Source: Streptomyces rimosus subsp. rimosus
Lineage (GTDB): Bacteria > Actinomycetota > Actinomycetes > Streptomycetales > Streptomycetaceae
Direction of reading: 5' to 3'
Assembly (NCBI RefSeq): GCF_000720725.1
Contig: NZ_JOCQ01000008.1
Coordinates: 62,001-126,000, forward strand
DNA length: 64,000 nt
Of the stretch, positions 14,427 through 22,446 are shown one piece after another. The stretch's first letter is position 1. Each line of letters starts with the position of its first letter. The notes under the pieces were generated by a model. It was not told the DNA's origin. It worked only from the letters and a program-made list of their open reading frames with translations, and did not search any database. Position numbers and translations under genes: made by a program.

Positions 14427-17400
14427 ATGCCGAACGACCCCCCGGTGGACCCGGCGGGGGTACGGTCCGCGGACGTCGCGATCGTGGGGATGGCCTGCCG
14501 GTTCCCGGGCGCGCGGAACGTCAACCAGTACTGGCGGCTCCTCACCGACCCGCAGGTCCAGTTCTCCACCGTCCCGGACTCGCGGTGGCGCGCCGCCGCC
14601 TTCCTCAGCGACAACTTCCGCGACACCTCGGCGGCCTATACCGACACCATGGCGCTGCTGCCGGACGTGGACCGCTTCGACGCGGCGCACTACGGGATCC
14701 CGCCGCGGCGGGCCAGAGCGCTGGACCCGCAGGCCCGGCTGCTGATCGACCTCGCCCGGGAGGCGATTCAGGACGCGGGGTGGGAGTCCGGGGGCTTCGA
14801 CCGTGAGGAGACCTCGGTGATCACGTCGCTCACCGAGAGCGGCTACCGCGAGCTGTCCCTCCTCCAGGTCCGGATGCGGCAGCTGGCCGGCGGCGAGTTC
14901 GGCGCGCGGGCGGCCGATCCGCGGTGGCCGGAGATGGTCCGCGCGGTCGACGGCCTGCACGGTACGTCCGCGGCCGGCCTCCTGCTCAACATGGGTCCGA
15001 ACACGATCAGTTCGGTCTTCGATCTGCACGGTGAGAGCTACGCGCTGGACTCGGCGTGTTCCGGCGGTCTGATGGCCGTGGCCAACGCCGTGTTCGCGCT
15101 GCGCGCGGGCCGCTGCCGCATCGCCCTCGCCGGCGGCGCCCAGCTGATGCTCACCCCTGACCTGCTGGTGGGGCTGTGCCGGATCGGCGCCGTCTCGCGC
15201 AGCGGCCGGTGTCTGCCGTTCGGCGCGGAGGCCGACGGATTCGTCCTGGGGGAGGGCGCCGGGGTCCTGGTGCTGCGGCCGCTGGCCGACGCGCTGGCGG
15301 CCGGCGATCGTGTCTACGCGGTGATCCGGGGCGTGGGCACGGCCAACGACGGGACCGTGCAGGGCGGACTGCACCCCCAGGCGTCCGGGCAGCTCCGTAC
15401 GCTGCGCCGGGCCTACCGCGATGCGGGCGTGTCCCTGGACTCGGTGGGCTACCTGGAGGCGCACGGCACCGGGACCACGGTCGGCGATCCGGTCGAGGTC
15501 GGCGTGCTGCGCGAACTGCGCGGTGCGCGGAGCAACCCCGCCTTCCTCGGCGCGGTGAAGGCGGTGGTCGGGCACTCGCTCAACGCCGCAGGGGTGGCCG
15601 GGCTCATCAAGACCGTACTGGCCGTGCACCGGGGAGTGGTTCCGCCGCAGCCGGCGTTCGACCTGGCCGACCGCTCCGGGCTCGACGCCGCGCGGCTGAC
15701 CGTCCCGACGGCGCCGACCCGATGGCCGGCACCCGGAGGGCCGCGCCGGGCGGGCGTGAGCGCCTTCGGCTTCGGCGGCACCGGCGTCCACCTGGTGGTG
15801 GAGGAGTGCCCCGCGCCGCCGGCCCGCCCGCTGCCGGACGACGAACCACACCTCCTGGTACTCAGCGCCCGCGACCGGGCCGGGCTTGCCCGTTACGCCC
15901 GGGAACTGGCGCACACCCTCGCCGACGAGCAGCCACCGCTGGCCGGGGTGGCGGACACCCTGGCCGGACGGACCCCCTTCCCGGAACGCCTCGCGCTGGT
16001 GGCCGAGGACGCCGCCGACGCCGTCACCAAGCTGACCGCGGCGGCCGACGCGGTGGCGGCGGGCCGTACCGGCGCACTCGGGCCGGGCCAGGTGGCCGGC
16101 ACGGTGTCCCGGCCGGCCGATGAGCTGCCGGAGGCCACCGTCCCCGCACCGGGCACGCTGTCCGCCGAGGCCCGCACCGCCGCGCTGGCCGGGCTCGCCG
16201 AGCGAGCGGTCAGCGGCGCCCGGCTCCGTTCGGACGGTGAACGCATGCCCCCGTGCACCCTGCCGCCGAGCCCGCTCGCCCCGCGCCGCCACTGGGTGGT
16301 GGGCGAGTCCGGCCGCGACGTCGGCACCGCTCCCGCCGACGGGCCCGCCCTTCCGGCCCAGCAGGGGACGGCGGGGCCCGCCCTTCCGGCCCAGCAGGGG
16401 ACGGCGGGGCCCGCCCTTCCGGCCCAGCAGGGGACGACGCCCGCGACGGCGGCTCGGACCGGTACCGCTACCGCAGGCTCCCTCGTACTCGAAGAGGTGT
16501 CGCGGACCGGCGTCTTCCCGCTCTCCGACCTGAGCGAACGGATGGCGCTGGTGGCCGACCTCGGCTTCGACTCCCTGATGCTGCAGGAGCTGGAGGTCAA
16601 CATCGGCAAGCGGATACCGGGCTTCCGCACCGAGGAGATGTTCGACGCCGGCCTCACCATCGAGCGGCTGATCGCGCTGGTTGCCCCGCACCTCACGCAG
16701 GAGCCGGCCGCCGGGGCGCCGCTGCCCCGGCAGACCCGGGCCGACCGGGACGCCACCGCATGCGTCGACGACTTCCCCGAGGTGAGGAAGTTGGAACAGC
16801 TCCTGACCTCGATCGCCGGCACGGGCGCGGACTTCCCGTACTTCCGGGTCCACCAGGGGACCATCCGCGACACCACGGTGGTCGACGACCGGCCGTACCT
16901 GTCCTTCGGCAGCTACAACTACCTGGGCCTGTCCGGCCATCGGGTGGTCAACGACGCTGTGCACGAGGCGATAGACCGGTACGGGTCCTCGGTCTCCGCC
17001 AGCCGGCTGCTCTCCGGCGAACGGGACCTGACCGTACGGCTGGAACGGGCGCTCGCCGCCTTCCTCGGCGTCGCGGACTGCCTGACGCTGGTCAGCGGCC
17101 ACGCCACCAACGTCACCGCGATAGGCCACCTGGTCGGCGCCGGTGACCTCGTGGTGCACGACGCGCTGGCCCACGACAGCATCCTCCAGGGCGTGGCCCT
17201 GTCCGGTGCGGCACGGCGCCCGTTCGCCCACGGCGACATCGACCGGCTGGAACACGTGCTGCGCCGCAACCGGGACCGGTTCCGACGGGTGCTGATCGCC
17301 GTCGAGGGCGCCTACAGCATGGACGGCGACCTGGTCGACCTCCCCGCCGTGGTCGAGTTGAAGAAGCGGTACGGCGCCCTGCTGATGGTCGACGAGGCGC

Positions 17401-17957
17401 ACAGCATCGGCACGGTGGGCGAAACCGGCCGCGGCGTCGGGGAGTTCTACGGCACCGACCGCCGCGACGTGGACCTGTGGATGGGCACCCTGTCCAAGTC
17501 CTTCGCCAGCTGCGGCGGCTATCTCGGCGGCTCGGCCCGGATGGTGCGGTGGCTCCGGCACACGCTGCCGGGCTTTGTCTACAGCGTCGGTCTGACCCCG
17601 GCCAACGCGGCCGCGGCATTGGCCGCCACCGAGCTGATCTCCGCGGAAGGGCACCGGGTGCGCACGCTCCAGCGCAACGCGGACCTGTTCCGCGGCCTGG
17701 CCGCCGAGGCCGGCCTGGCGACCGGCTCCAGCGCCCACACCCCGATCGTGCCCTGTCTCCTCGGCGACTCGGCGCGCACCCTGCGCGTCGCGGACCGGCT
17801 GTTCGACCGGGGCCTGATCGCCGATCCGATCTTCCACCCCGCTGTGGAGGAGGGGCTCGCCAGGCTGCGGTTCTTCCTCACCAGCGAGCACCGGGCGGAG
17901 GACATCCGTCGGGCCGTGTCGGTCCTGGCCGAGGAGGTGGCCGCCGCCGGGGACTGA
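14427..17957 (+). CDS. Ketosynthase-ACP-alpha-oxoamine synthase fusion enzyme
   Basis: A 1176-residue three-part enzyme. Residues 10-460 are a type I ketosynthase with LDSACSGG (Cys211), EAHGTGTTVGDP and GHSLNAAG. An Ala/Pro-rich linker with a tandem repeat follows, then an acyl carrier protein (LGFDSLM, Ser716), and from about 790 a PLP-dependent alpha-oxoamine synthase with VDEAHSIG and GTLSKSF (Lys1024), related to KAPA and serine palmitoyl synthases. There is no acyltransferase, so acyl groups must be loaded in trans. The expected chemistry is extension or loading of an acyl-ACP followed by decarboxylative condensation with an amino acid, giving an alpha-amino ketone, as in RedN/PigH or sphingolipid enzymes. 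ATG 14427 is chosen for its GGTGAG; GTG 14415 overlaps the preceding stop and is possible. Confidence 0.95.
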   Translation: MPNDPPVDPAGVRSADVAIVGMACRFPGARNVNQYWRLLTDPQVQFSTVPDSRWRAAAFLSDNFRDTSAAYTDTMALLPDVDRFDAAHYGIPPRRARALDPQARLLIDLAREAIQDAGWESGGFDREETSVITSLTESGYRELSLLQVRMRQLAGGEFGARAADPRWPEMVRAVDGLHGTSAAGLLLNMGPNTISSVFDLHGESYALDSACSGGLMAVANAVFALRAGRCRIALAGGAQLMLTPDLLVGLCRIGAVSRSGRCLPFGAEADGFVLGEGAGVLVLRPLADALAAGDRVYAVIRGVGTANDGTVQGGLHPQASGQLRTLRRAYRDAGVSLDSVGYLEAHGTGTTVGDPVEVGVLRELRGARSNPAFLGAVKAVVGHSLNAAGVAGLIKTVLAVHRGVVPPQPAFDLADRSGLDAARLTVPTAPTRWPAPGGPRRAGVSAFGFGGTGVHLVVEECPAPPARPLPDDEPHLLVLSARDRAGLARYARELAHTLADEQPPLAGVADTLAGRTPFPERLALVAEDAADAVTKLTAAADAVAAGRTGALGPGQVAGTVSRPADELPEATVPAPGTLSAEARTAALAGLAERAVSGARLRSDGERMPPCTLPPSPLAPRRHWVVGESGRDVGTAPADGPALPAQQGTAGPALPAQQGTAGPALPAQQGTTPATAARTGTATAGSLVLEEVSRTGVFPLSDLSERMALVADLGFDSLMLQELEVNIGKRIPGFRTEEMFDAGLTIERLIALVAPHLTQEPAAGAPLPRQTRADRDATACVDDFPEVRKLEQLLTSIAGTGADFPYFRVHQGTIRDTTVVDDRPYLSFGSYNYLGLSGHRVVNDAVHEAIDRYGSSVSASRLLSGERDLTVRLERALAAFLGVADCLTLVSGHATNVTAIGHLVGAGDLVVHDALAHDSILQGVALSGAARRPFAHGDIDRLEHVLRRNRDRFRRVLIAVEGAYSMDGDLVDLPAVVELKKRYGALLMVDEAHSIGTVGETGRGVGEFYGTDRRDVDLWMGTLSKSFASCGGYLGGSARMVRWLRHTLPGFVYSVGLTPANAAAALAATELISAEGHRVRTLQRNADLFRGLAAEAGLATGSSAHTPIVPCLLGDSARTLRVADRLFDRGLIADPIFHPAVEEGLARLRFFLTSEHRAEDIRRAVSVLAEEVAAAGD
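16341..16439 (+). repeat. Three 33-base in-frame tandem repeats in the KS-ACP linker
   Basis: Units begin at 16341, 16374 and 16407. Each encodes the 11-residue block GPALPAQQGTA, with the last copy slightly changed. The near identity of the copies at DNA level points to recent slippage or unequal crossing over. The product is a flexible tether before the carrier protein. Confidence 0.95.
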
Positions 17958-17967
17958 GTGCCGCACG

Positions 17968-18537
17968 TCAGATCAGGGTGCGTTCGATCCGGCTGAGCAT
18001 GGCGTCCTTGCCGGTGTCCGCGGCCACCCCGGCCGCGGGCCCGCCGTGCCTCTCCTCGGCGCCGCCCACCCGCTGGGAGAGCAGATAGGCGATGATCTCC
18101 GCCTCCTGCTCCTGGACGTCGTCGTAGGTCGCGCGCAGGAGCATGTCACGCACGAGATCGGGGTCGAGGTTCGGGAAGAGGAGGCGGGCGCTCGCCTCGT
18201 CCAGCCAACCCGCCCCGCGATGACAGCAGATGATGTGACCCAGCTCGTGCAAGATGATGTGCTCCTGATGCGCGCTGGTCGTGTTGGCGTCGTAGAAGAT
18301 CAGGTCCTCGTCGCGCGCGGCGACCCACATACCGCACGGGTGCGACGCAGGCATCTGCATCGGGACCAGGGTGATCGGGCGGTCGCGGACCTCGCTGAGG
18401 TGGCGGCAGAGTTCGGCGACGTCGGACACCTCCGGCAGGTCGAGTTCGGCGATCCGCCGTGCCCCGATCTTCCGGAGCCGCTTGAGCTGACTGCGGCGGT
18501 GGTGATCGGCCGCCCGCCCCTTCCTGGTGTCCCTCAC
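17968..18537 (-). CDS. ImmA/IrrE-type zinc metallopeptidase
   Basis: A 189-residue protein starting at GTG 18537. The zinc-binding motif is HELGH in EHIILHELGHIICCH, with a downstream Glu-rich helix (EQEAEIIAYLL) that can supply the third ligand. The N-terminus is strongly basic. ImmA/IrrE peptidases cleave or inactivate a partner XRE repressor in response to stress. Exactly such a repressor gene lies 13 bases upstream in the same direction, so the pair is probably a derepression switch. The target genes are likely itself and nearby genes carrying the palindromes at 19024-19118. Confidence 0.92.
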   Translation of the reverse strand: MRDTRKGRAADHHRRSQLKRLRKIGARRIAELDLPEVSDVAELCRHLSEVRDRPITLVPMQMPASHPCGMWVAARDEDLIFYDANTTSAHQEHIILHELGHIICCHRGAGWLDEASARLLFPNLDPDLVRDMLLRATYDDVQEQEAEIIAYLLSQRVGGAEERHGGPAAGVAADTGKDAMLSRIERTLI

Positions 18538-18550
18538 CCCCCGGCGCCCC

Positions 18551-18991
18551 TCACTCGGGATCCGAGGAGTCGTCGACCGGCGGCAGGCCCTGCATCTGCC
18601 GGTACTGATCCATGATGGCGGTGATCGCCTGGAGGTTCTCCTTCTTCATCCCGGCCGCCCGCATCGCCACCGAGCGGACGCCCGCCTGCCGCAGCGCCTC
18701 GATGGCGGCGACCTGGCTGAGCACCGACTCGGCGACCTCGTCGTCGAAGAAGTAGGCGACCGATACGCCGAAGAAGCGCGCCAGCGCGGCCAGGAGGTCC
18801 GGGGAGGGGTTGGACCGCTTGCCCGTCCGCAACTGCGACAAGTACACGCCGCCGACCCGGAGTTCGGGGTCGGCCTGTTTCAGCGCTTCGGCCACCTCGG
18901 CATTGGTCCAGTGCTTGCCCTTGGGGCGGACCGTCTTGAAGAGGTTGTCCAGACGCACTGCCAGCTTGGGCCGGTCGTCAGTCTCGGACAT
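18551..18991 (-). CDS. XRE-family helix-turn-helix repressor
   Basis: A 146-residue protein. The HTH region spans about residues 25-85, with WTNAEVAEAL, then VGGVYLSQLRTGKRSNPS and LARFFGVSVAYFF, followed by a helical C-terminal domain. ATG 18991 is chosen because GGGAG lies about seven bases before it; an upstream in-frame extension is less likely. It is transcribed with the metallopeptidase gene that follows. Three TAGC-N5-GCTA palindromes lie immediately upstream, the nearest 33 bases before the start codon, suggesting autoregulation. Confidence 0.92.
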   Translation of the reverse strand: MSETDDRPKLAVRLDNLFKTVRPKGKHWTNAEVAEALKQADPELRVGGVYLSQLRTGKRSNPSPDLLAALARFFGVSVAYFFDDEVAESVLSQVAAIEALRQAGVRSVAMRAAGMKKENLQAITAIMDQYRQMQGLPPVDDSSDPE

Positions 18992-19023
18992 TGTGGATCT
19001 CCCTCCCGCCACCTCCTCGGCAT

Positions 19024-19118
19024 TAGCCCTTGGCTATCCACTAGCTTCGCAGATTAGCCGTCAGTTGACAATCGGCCGGGACTCCGCCAACGTGGGTCTC
19101 GCCGATAGCTGTCAGCTA
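19024..19118. promoter_or_regulatory. Three 13-base TAGC-N5-GCTA palindromes, probable repressor operators
   Basis: The sites are TAGCCCTTGGCTA (19024-19036), TAGCCGTCAGTTG (19055-19067, imperfect right arm) and TAGCTGTCAGCTA (19106-19118). Their starts are 31 and 51 bases apart, near three and five helical turns, so bound dimers would lie on roughly one face of the DNA. They sit upstream of the XRE gene. Confidence 0.65.
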
Positions 19119-19162
19119 ACTTCGCTTACGGGGGTAGCCGAGTTGGTTGCCGGCAGTGCCGG

Positions 19163-19197
19163 CCTGGCCCGGCCCTCGGGGGAAGGGCCGGGCCAGG
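19163..19197. terminator. Strong hairpin with 14-base perfect arms
   Basis: Arms 19163-19176 and 19184-19197 surround a 7-base loop. It lies between the XRE operator region and the terminator of the membrane-protein gene that reads towards it. It may be a second barrier to read-through into the XRE promoter. No T-run follows. Confidence 0.5.
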
Positions 19198-19305
19198 CGG
19201 GACGCTCCGTCACGGCCCGACGGGAAAACACGGGGGGTCACGGGGGTAACGGGGATAACGGGGGGACAACGGGGGCAAGGGCGCGTACCAGGGGGCGTAC
19301 CCGCG

Positions 19306-19345
19306 AAAAAACCCGCCCGGTCTGACGGGGGACAGACCGGGCGGG
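19306..19345 (-). terminator. Rho-independent terminator of the MAB_1171c-like gene
   Basis: On the minus strand a 12-base perfect stem (plus 19312-19323 with 19334-19345, 10-base loop) is followed by six T residues (plus AAAAAA at 19306-19311). It begins about 42 bases after the stop codon at 19388. Confidence 0.85.
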
Positions 19346-19387
19346 AGCCTTCAACGAGCTTTCAACAAGCCTTCAACACAGCTGGTG

Positions 19388-20542
19388 TCAGTCCGCGTTG
19401 CCGAGTTTACGGTAGGCGGACGCGACCTTCGTGAGCCAGTCGACCTCGGCCGTGAAGTTGTCCGTATCGCGGTCCTCGAAGTCGGCGGCGTCCTTGTTGT
19501 CGTCGGGGATGGTGCCGGTGCGCTTGGCGTGCAGGGCCTGCCTGATCTGGGCCGCTTCGGCCATCGCCTGCCGGGACTCGTCGTTCGTCCCGTGGTCCGC
19601 GCCGGCCGGCCCGTTGGCCGTACGGTCGGTGTAGGGACGCAGATCCCGCCATCCGTCGCGTATCTCGACGACACGGCGGTGCAACCGGTAGTTGAGGTCG
19701 GAGACCGAGGCTCCCGGCGGCTCCAGGACGATATCCGGGGACGACTCGTACAGGTCCTGCCAGAGCGGGTACAGAGCCCGGTACGAACGGTAGTTGCGCA
19801 CCCACTCCCGCAGTTTGCCGGCCGACGTCCCCCAGGAGGAGATCGTCAGGCTGAGCGACAGGGTGGCGATGCCCAGCGCGCTGAACACGTTGGAGGCGAG
19901 CTGCCAGACGCCGATGTCGATCCCGCACGCGGCGGTGACGATGTTGACCGTCCTGGCCGCGCAGTAGAGGAAGAGAATCACCGCGGCGACCGAGAGCAAC
20001 CGCAGGGCCTGCCGCAGCTCGGCCTTCTCGGTCATCCGGGCGTAGGGGCCGCACTGGCGGAAGATGGTGACGCACGGAGCCGCCTGGGACACGATGAAGA
20101 CCAGGAGGTAGGTGAGGACCAGCGGCTGGCCGCTGCCGCTGTTGAAGTCGGAGGCCGGCCGGCCGGGGCCCCCGGCGATCAGGAAGATGGCGATCAGCAG
20201 CGCGTTGAGGGCGACACCGGTGATCACCCAGTAGCGGGTCCTGCGTACCGCCTCCTCGGCGGCGGTCGCCCAGCGCAACAGGATGATCTGCGCGCTGACG
20301 CAGAAGGCGACCGCCGACACGTGCATCACGAGGATGGCGAGGTTGCCGACGCCCAGGAAACGCTCGCTGCCCATCGCGACGGCGCCCATCGTGAAGGTGA
20401 GGCACTGCAGCAGCAGAGTGATCACCAGGATGCGGTAGGCGTTGTCCTTCCGGCTGCGCCGCACTTGGCTCAGCCGGTAGACGAGCGCGGCGTACGACGA
20501 CAGCGCCGCGATGACGAAGCAGACGGTTCTGGTGGTGTTCAC
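19388..20542 (-). CDS. MAB_1171c-like multi-pass membrane protein (DUF6545-type)
   Basis: A 384-residue protein. I choose GTG 20542, preceded by GGGGGA with seven bases between. About seven membrane helices fill the first 240 residues (for example VCFVIAALSSYAALVYRL and PLVLTYLLVFIVSQAAP). The C-terminal 140 residues are a soluble helical domain with YRALYPLWQDLY and LNYRLHRRVVEIRDGW, which I recall from actinobacterial proteins labelled MAB_1171c family putative transporters. That label is from memory and the function is unproven. Such genes commonly sit beside XRE and ImmA/IrrE-type genes, as here, so the three may form one stress- or element-linked module. Confidence 0.85.
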   Translation of the reverse strand: MNTTRTVCFVIAALSSYAALVYRLSQVRRSRKDNAYRILVITLLLQCLTFTMGAVAMGSERFLGVGNLAILVMHVSAVAFCVSAQIILLRWATAAEEAVRRTRYWVITGVALNALLIAIFLIAGGPGRPASDFNSGSGQPLVLTYLLVFIVSQAAPCVTIFRQCGPYARMTEKAELRQALRLLSVAAVILFLYCAARTVNIVTAACGIDIGVWQLASNVFSALGIATLSLSLTISSWGTSAGKLREWVRNYRSYRALYPLWQDLYESSPDIVLEPPGASVSDLNYRLHRRVVEIRDGWRDLRPYTDRTANGPAGADHGTNDESRQAMAEAAQIRQALHAKRTGTIPDDNKDAADFEDRDTDNFTAEVDWLTKVASAYRKLGNAD

Positions 20543-20582
20543 GGCTTGATCCCCCGTCGGCGCCGGGCACCCGGCGAACGGT

Positions 20583-21311
20583 CTAGTCGGTGGTTTCGCC
20601 CAAGGGGACCGTGAGCCCGATGCCTTCGGCCGCCACGGCGATGGCGCGGTCGAAGAACGCCGACTGGTCCTGGACACTGTCGTGGGTACGGCTGAAGACC
20701 TGGAACACCAGGAGCCCGATCAGGTTGCTCCACAGTACGATGCCGCGCTCGATGATGTCCGAGAACGGTGCCTGGGGGACCCCGCCGAAGACCTCCACCG
20801 CCGTCGGCAGGAGCACCGAGGGCTCGGGCAGCGGCCGCCGGGGCGGGGTGAGCTCACCGGCCTCCAGGGCCGACCGGATGATGCCGCCCAGCGCCTCGGG
20901 GGTGCGCGAGGCGGGCGGCACCGTCTCCGGCGGGGCGTGGTACCCCGGAACCGGCGAACCATAGATGAGCGTGAACTCGGCCGGGTTGGCGAACGACCAC
21001 TCCCGCAGCGCACGCGTCACCGCGAGCAACCGCGCGCCCGCCGACGCCTGCGCGTCCCGGGCGGCCTGATCGGCCTGCTCCATCGCCGCACCGGAGGTGT
21101 TGTAGGCGTCGATGACCAACGCGGTCAGCAGGTCGTCCCGATGCGGGAAGACGGCCGCCACGTCCGCGACGGCAAGATCACTGTCAGCGGCCACGGCATC
21201 CAGGGACAGCCCTCCGGCGCCCAGTTCCGCCAGCAGCCGGCGCGCGGAGGCCTTGACAGCCTCTCGCAGCCCGGAGTTCGCATCGTCCGCGCTCGTTACG
21301 GAAACATCCAT
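20583..21311 (-). CDS. TetR-family regulator with WHG-type C-terminal domain
   Basis: A 242-residue regulator. The N-terminal helix-turn-helix is at about residues 15-60 (LSLDAVAADSDLAVADVAAVFPHRDDLL). The C-terminal ligand domain carries EFTLIYGSPVPGYHAP, typical of TetR proteins with the WHG domain. ATG 21311 starts the family-like part; the ribosome site is weak. It lies 40 bases upstream of the MAB_1171c-like gene and 151 bases downstream of the large RiPP operon, all in the same direction. It could control either neighbour. The ligand is not predictable. Confidence 0.9.
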   Translation of the reverse strand: MDVSVTSADDANSGLREAVKASARRLLAELGAGGLSLDAVAADSDLAVADVAAVFPHRDDLLTALVIDAYNTSGAAMEQADQAARDAQASAGARLLAVTRALREWSFANPAEFTLIYGSPVPGYHAPPETVPPASRTPEALGGIIRSALEAGELTPPRRPLPEPSVLLPTAVEVFGGVPQAPFSDIIERGIVLWSNLIGLLVFQVFSRTHDSVQDQSAFFDRAIAVAAEGIGLTVPLGETTD

Positions 21312-21462
21312 AGCCGAACCGTACCTGCCGTCCACATCGGTGATCGGCCCGGTCGTGCCGCTGCCTGGGCCGGGCATTGAGATCCGGCCACCTCGCCCGC
21401 ACCGGGGGAGGGCGGAACGGCGAGGGCCGTGAGCACGACCGCTCGCCGAAGCGGTGTGGCTG

Positions 21463-22416
21463 TCAGCGGCTCCACCAGTCGCGGTGTTGCCGGTACCAGG
21501 CCACGGTGTCCGCCAGTCCCGTGTCGAAGGTGTGGCGCGGCTCGTAGCCGAGCTCGTCGCGGATCTTGGACCAGTCCACCGAGTAGCGCTGGTCGTGTCC
21601 CTTGCGGTCCGCCACGTGCTCGACGCTGTCCCAGTCCGCGCCGCAGGCGTCCAGGAGGCGGTCGGTGAGGTGCTTGTTGGTCAGCTCGGTGCCGCCGCCC
21701 ACGTTGTAGACCTCGCCGGCCCGGCCCCCTTCGAGGACGAGCCGGATGGCGCGGCAGTGGTCCGCCACGTGCAGCCAGTCGCGTACCTGGCTGCCATCGC
21801 CGTACAGCGGCACCTTGCGCCCTTGCAGGAGGCGGGTGATGAACAAGGGGATGATCTTCTCGGGGAACTGGTGGGGCCCGTAATTGTTGGAGCAGCGGGT
21901 GATCCGCACATCGAGGCCGTGGGTGCGGTGGTAGGCGAGGGCCAACAGGTCGGAGCCCGCCTTGGCCGCCGCGTAGGGGGAGCTGGGCGCGAGCGGCTGC
22001 TCCTCGGTCCACGAGCCCACGGGTACGGAGCCGTACACCTCGTCGGTGGAGACATGGACCACGGTCACTCCGCCGGCCCGGACGGCAGCTTCCAGCAGCG
22101 TCTGGGTGCCGAGCACGTTGGTGGAGGAAAACCTGGCGCCGTCGGCGATGGAGCGGTCCACGTGCGACTCGGCGGCGAGGTGCACCACCGCGTCGTGTCC
22201 GGCCACCAACTCGGCGACCCGCTCACCGTCCAGAATGTCGCCCCGGACGAAGCGCAGCCGCGGATCGCCCTGGACGGACCGGAGATTGGCGAGGTTGCCC
22301 GCGTAGGTCAGGGCGTCCAGGACGGTGACCGCCTCCTGCTCCGAGCCGTCGGCCAGGAGGGAACGGACGAAGTGGGAACCGATGAAGCCGGCTCCTCCGG
22401 TGACGAGGGTCTTCAT
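21463..22416 (-). CDS. rmlB: dTDP-glucose 4,6-dehydratase
   Basis: A 317-residue short-chain dehydrogenase-type enzyme with GGAGFIGSHF for NAD, STDEVYG with the active-site Thr-Asp-Glu, and YAAAKAGSD with Tyr and Lys. These match RmlB/RfbB, which turns dTDP-glucose into dTDP-4-keto-6-deoxyglucose. It is the last gene of the long minus-strand operon, 30 bases after rmlA. A small inverted repeat (21438-21455) follows its stop. No later deoxysugar genes (epimerase, ketoreductase, aminotransferase) are present, so the sugar is either finished by enzymes encoded elsewhere or used at an early stage. Confidence 0.95.
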   Translation of the reverse strand: MKTLVTGGAGFIGSHFVRSLLADGSEQEAVTVLDALTYAGNLANLRSVQGDPRLRFVRGDILDGERVAELVAGHDAVVHLAAESHVDRSIADGARFSSTNVLGTQTLLEAAVRAGGVTVVHVSTDEVYGSVPVGSWTEEQPLAPSSPYAAAKAGSDLLALAYHRTHGLDVRITRCSNNYGPHQFPEKIIPLFITRLLQGRKVPLYGDGSQVRDWLHVADHCRAIRLVLEGGRAGEVYNVGGGTELTNKHLTDRLLDACGADWDSVEHVADRKGHDQRYSVDWSKIRDELGYEPRHTFDTGLADTVAWYRQHRDWWSR

Positions 22417-22446
22417 GATGGGGCAGGCGGTCTTTCTCTCGGGAAC

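Noticed and set aside
14322..17966. 1214-residue minus-strand frame opposite the KS-ACP-AOS gene
   Set aside because: His/Arg/Gly-rich shadow translation without domains.
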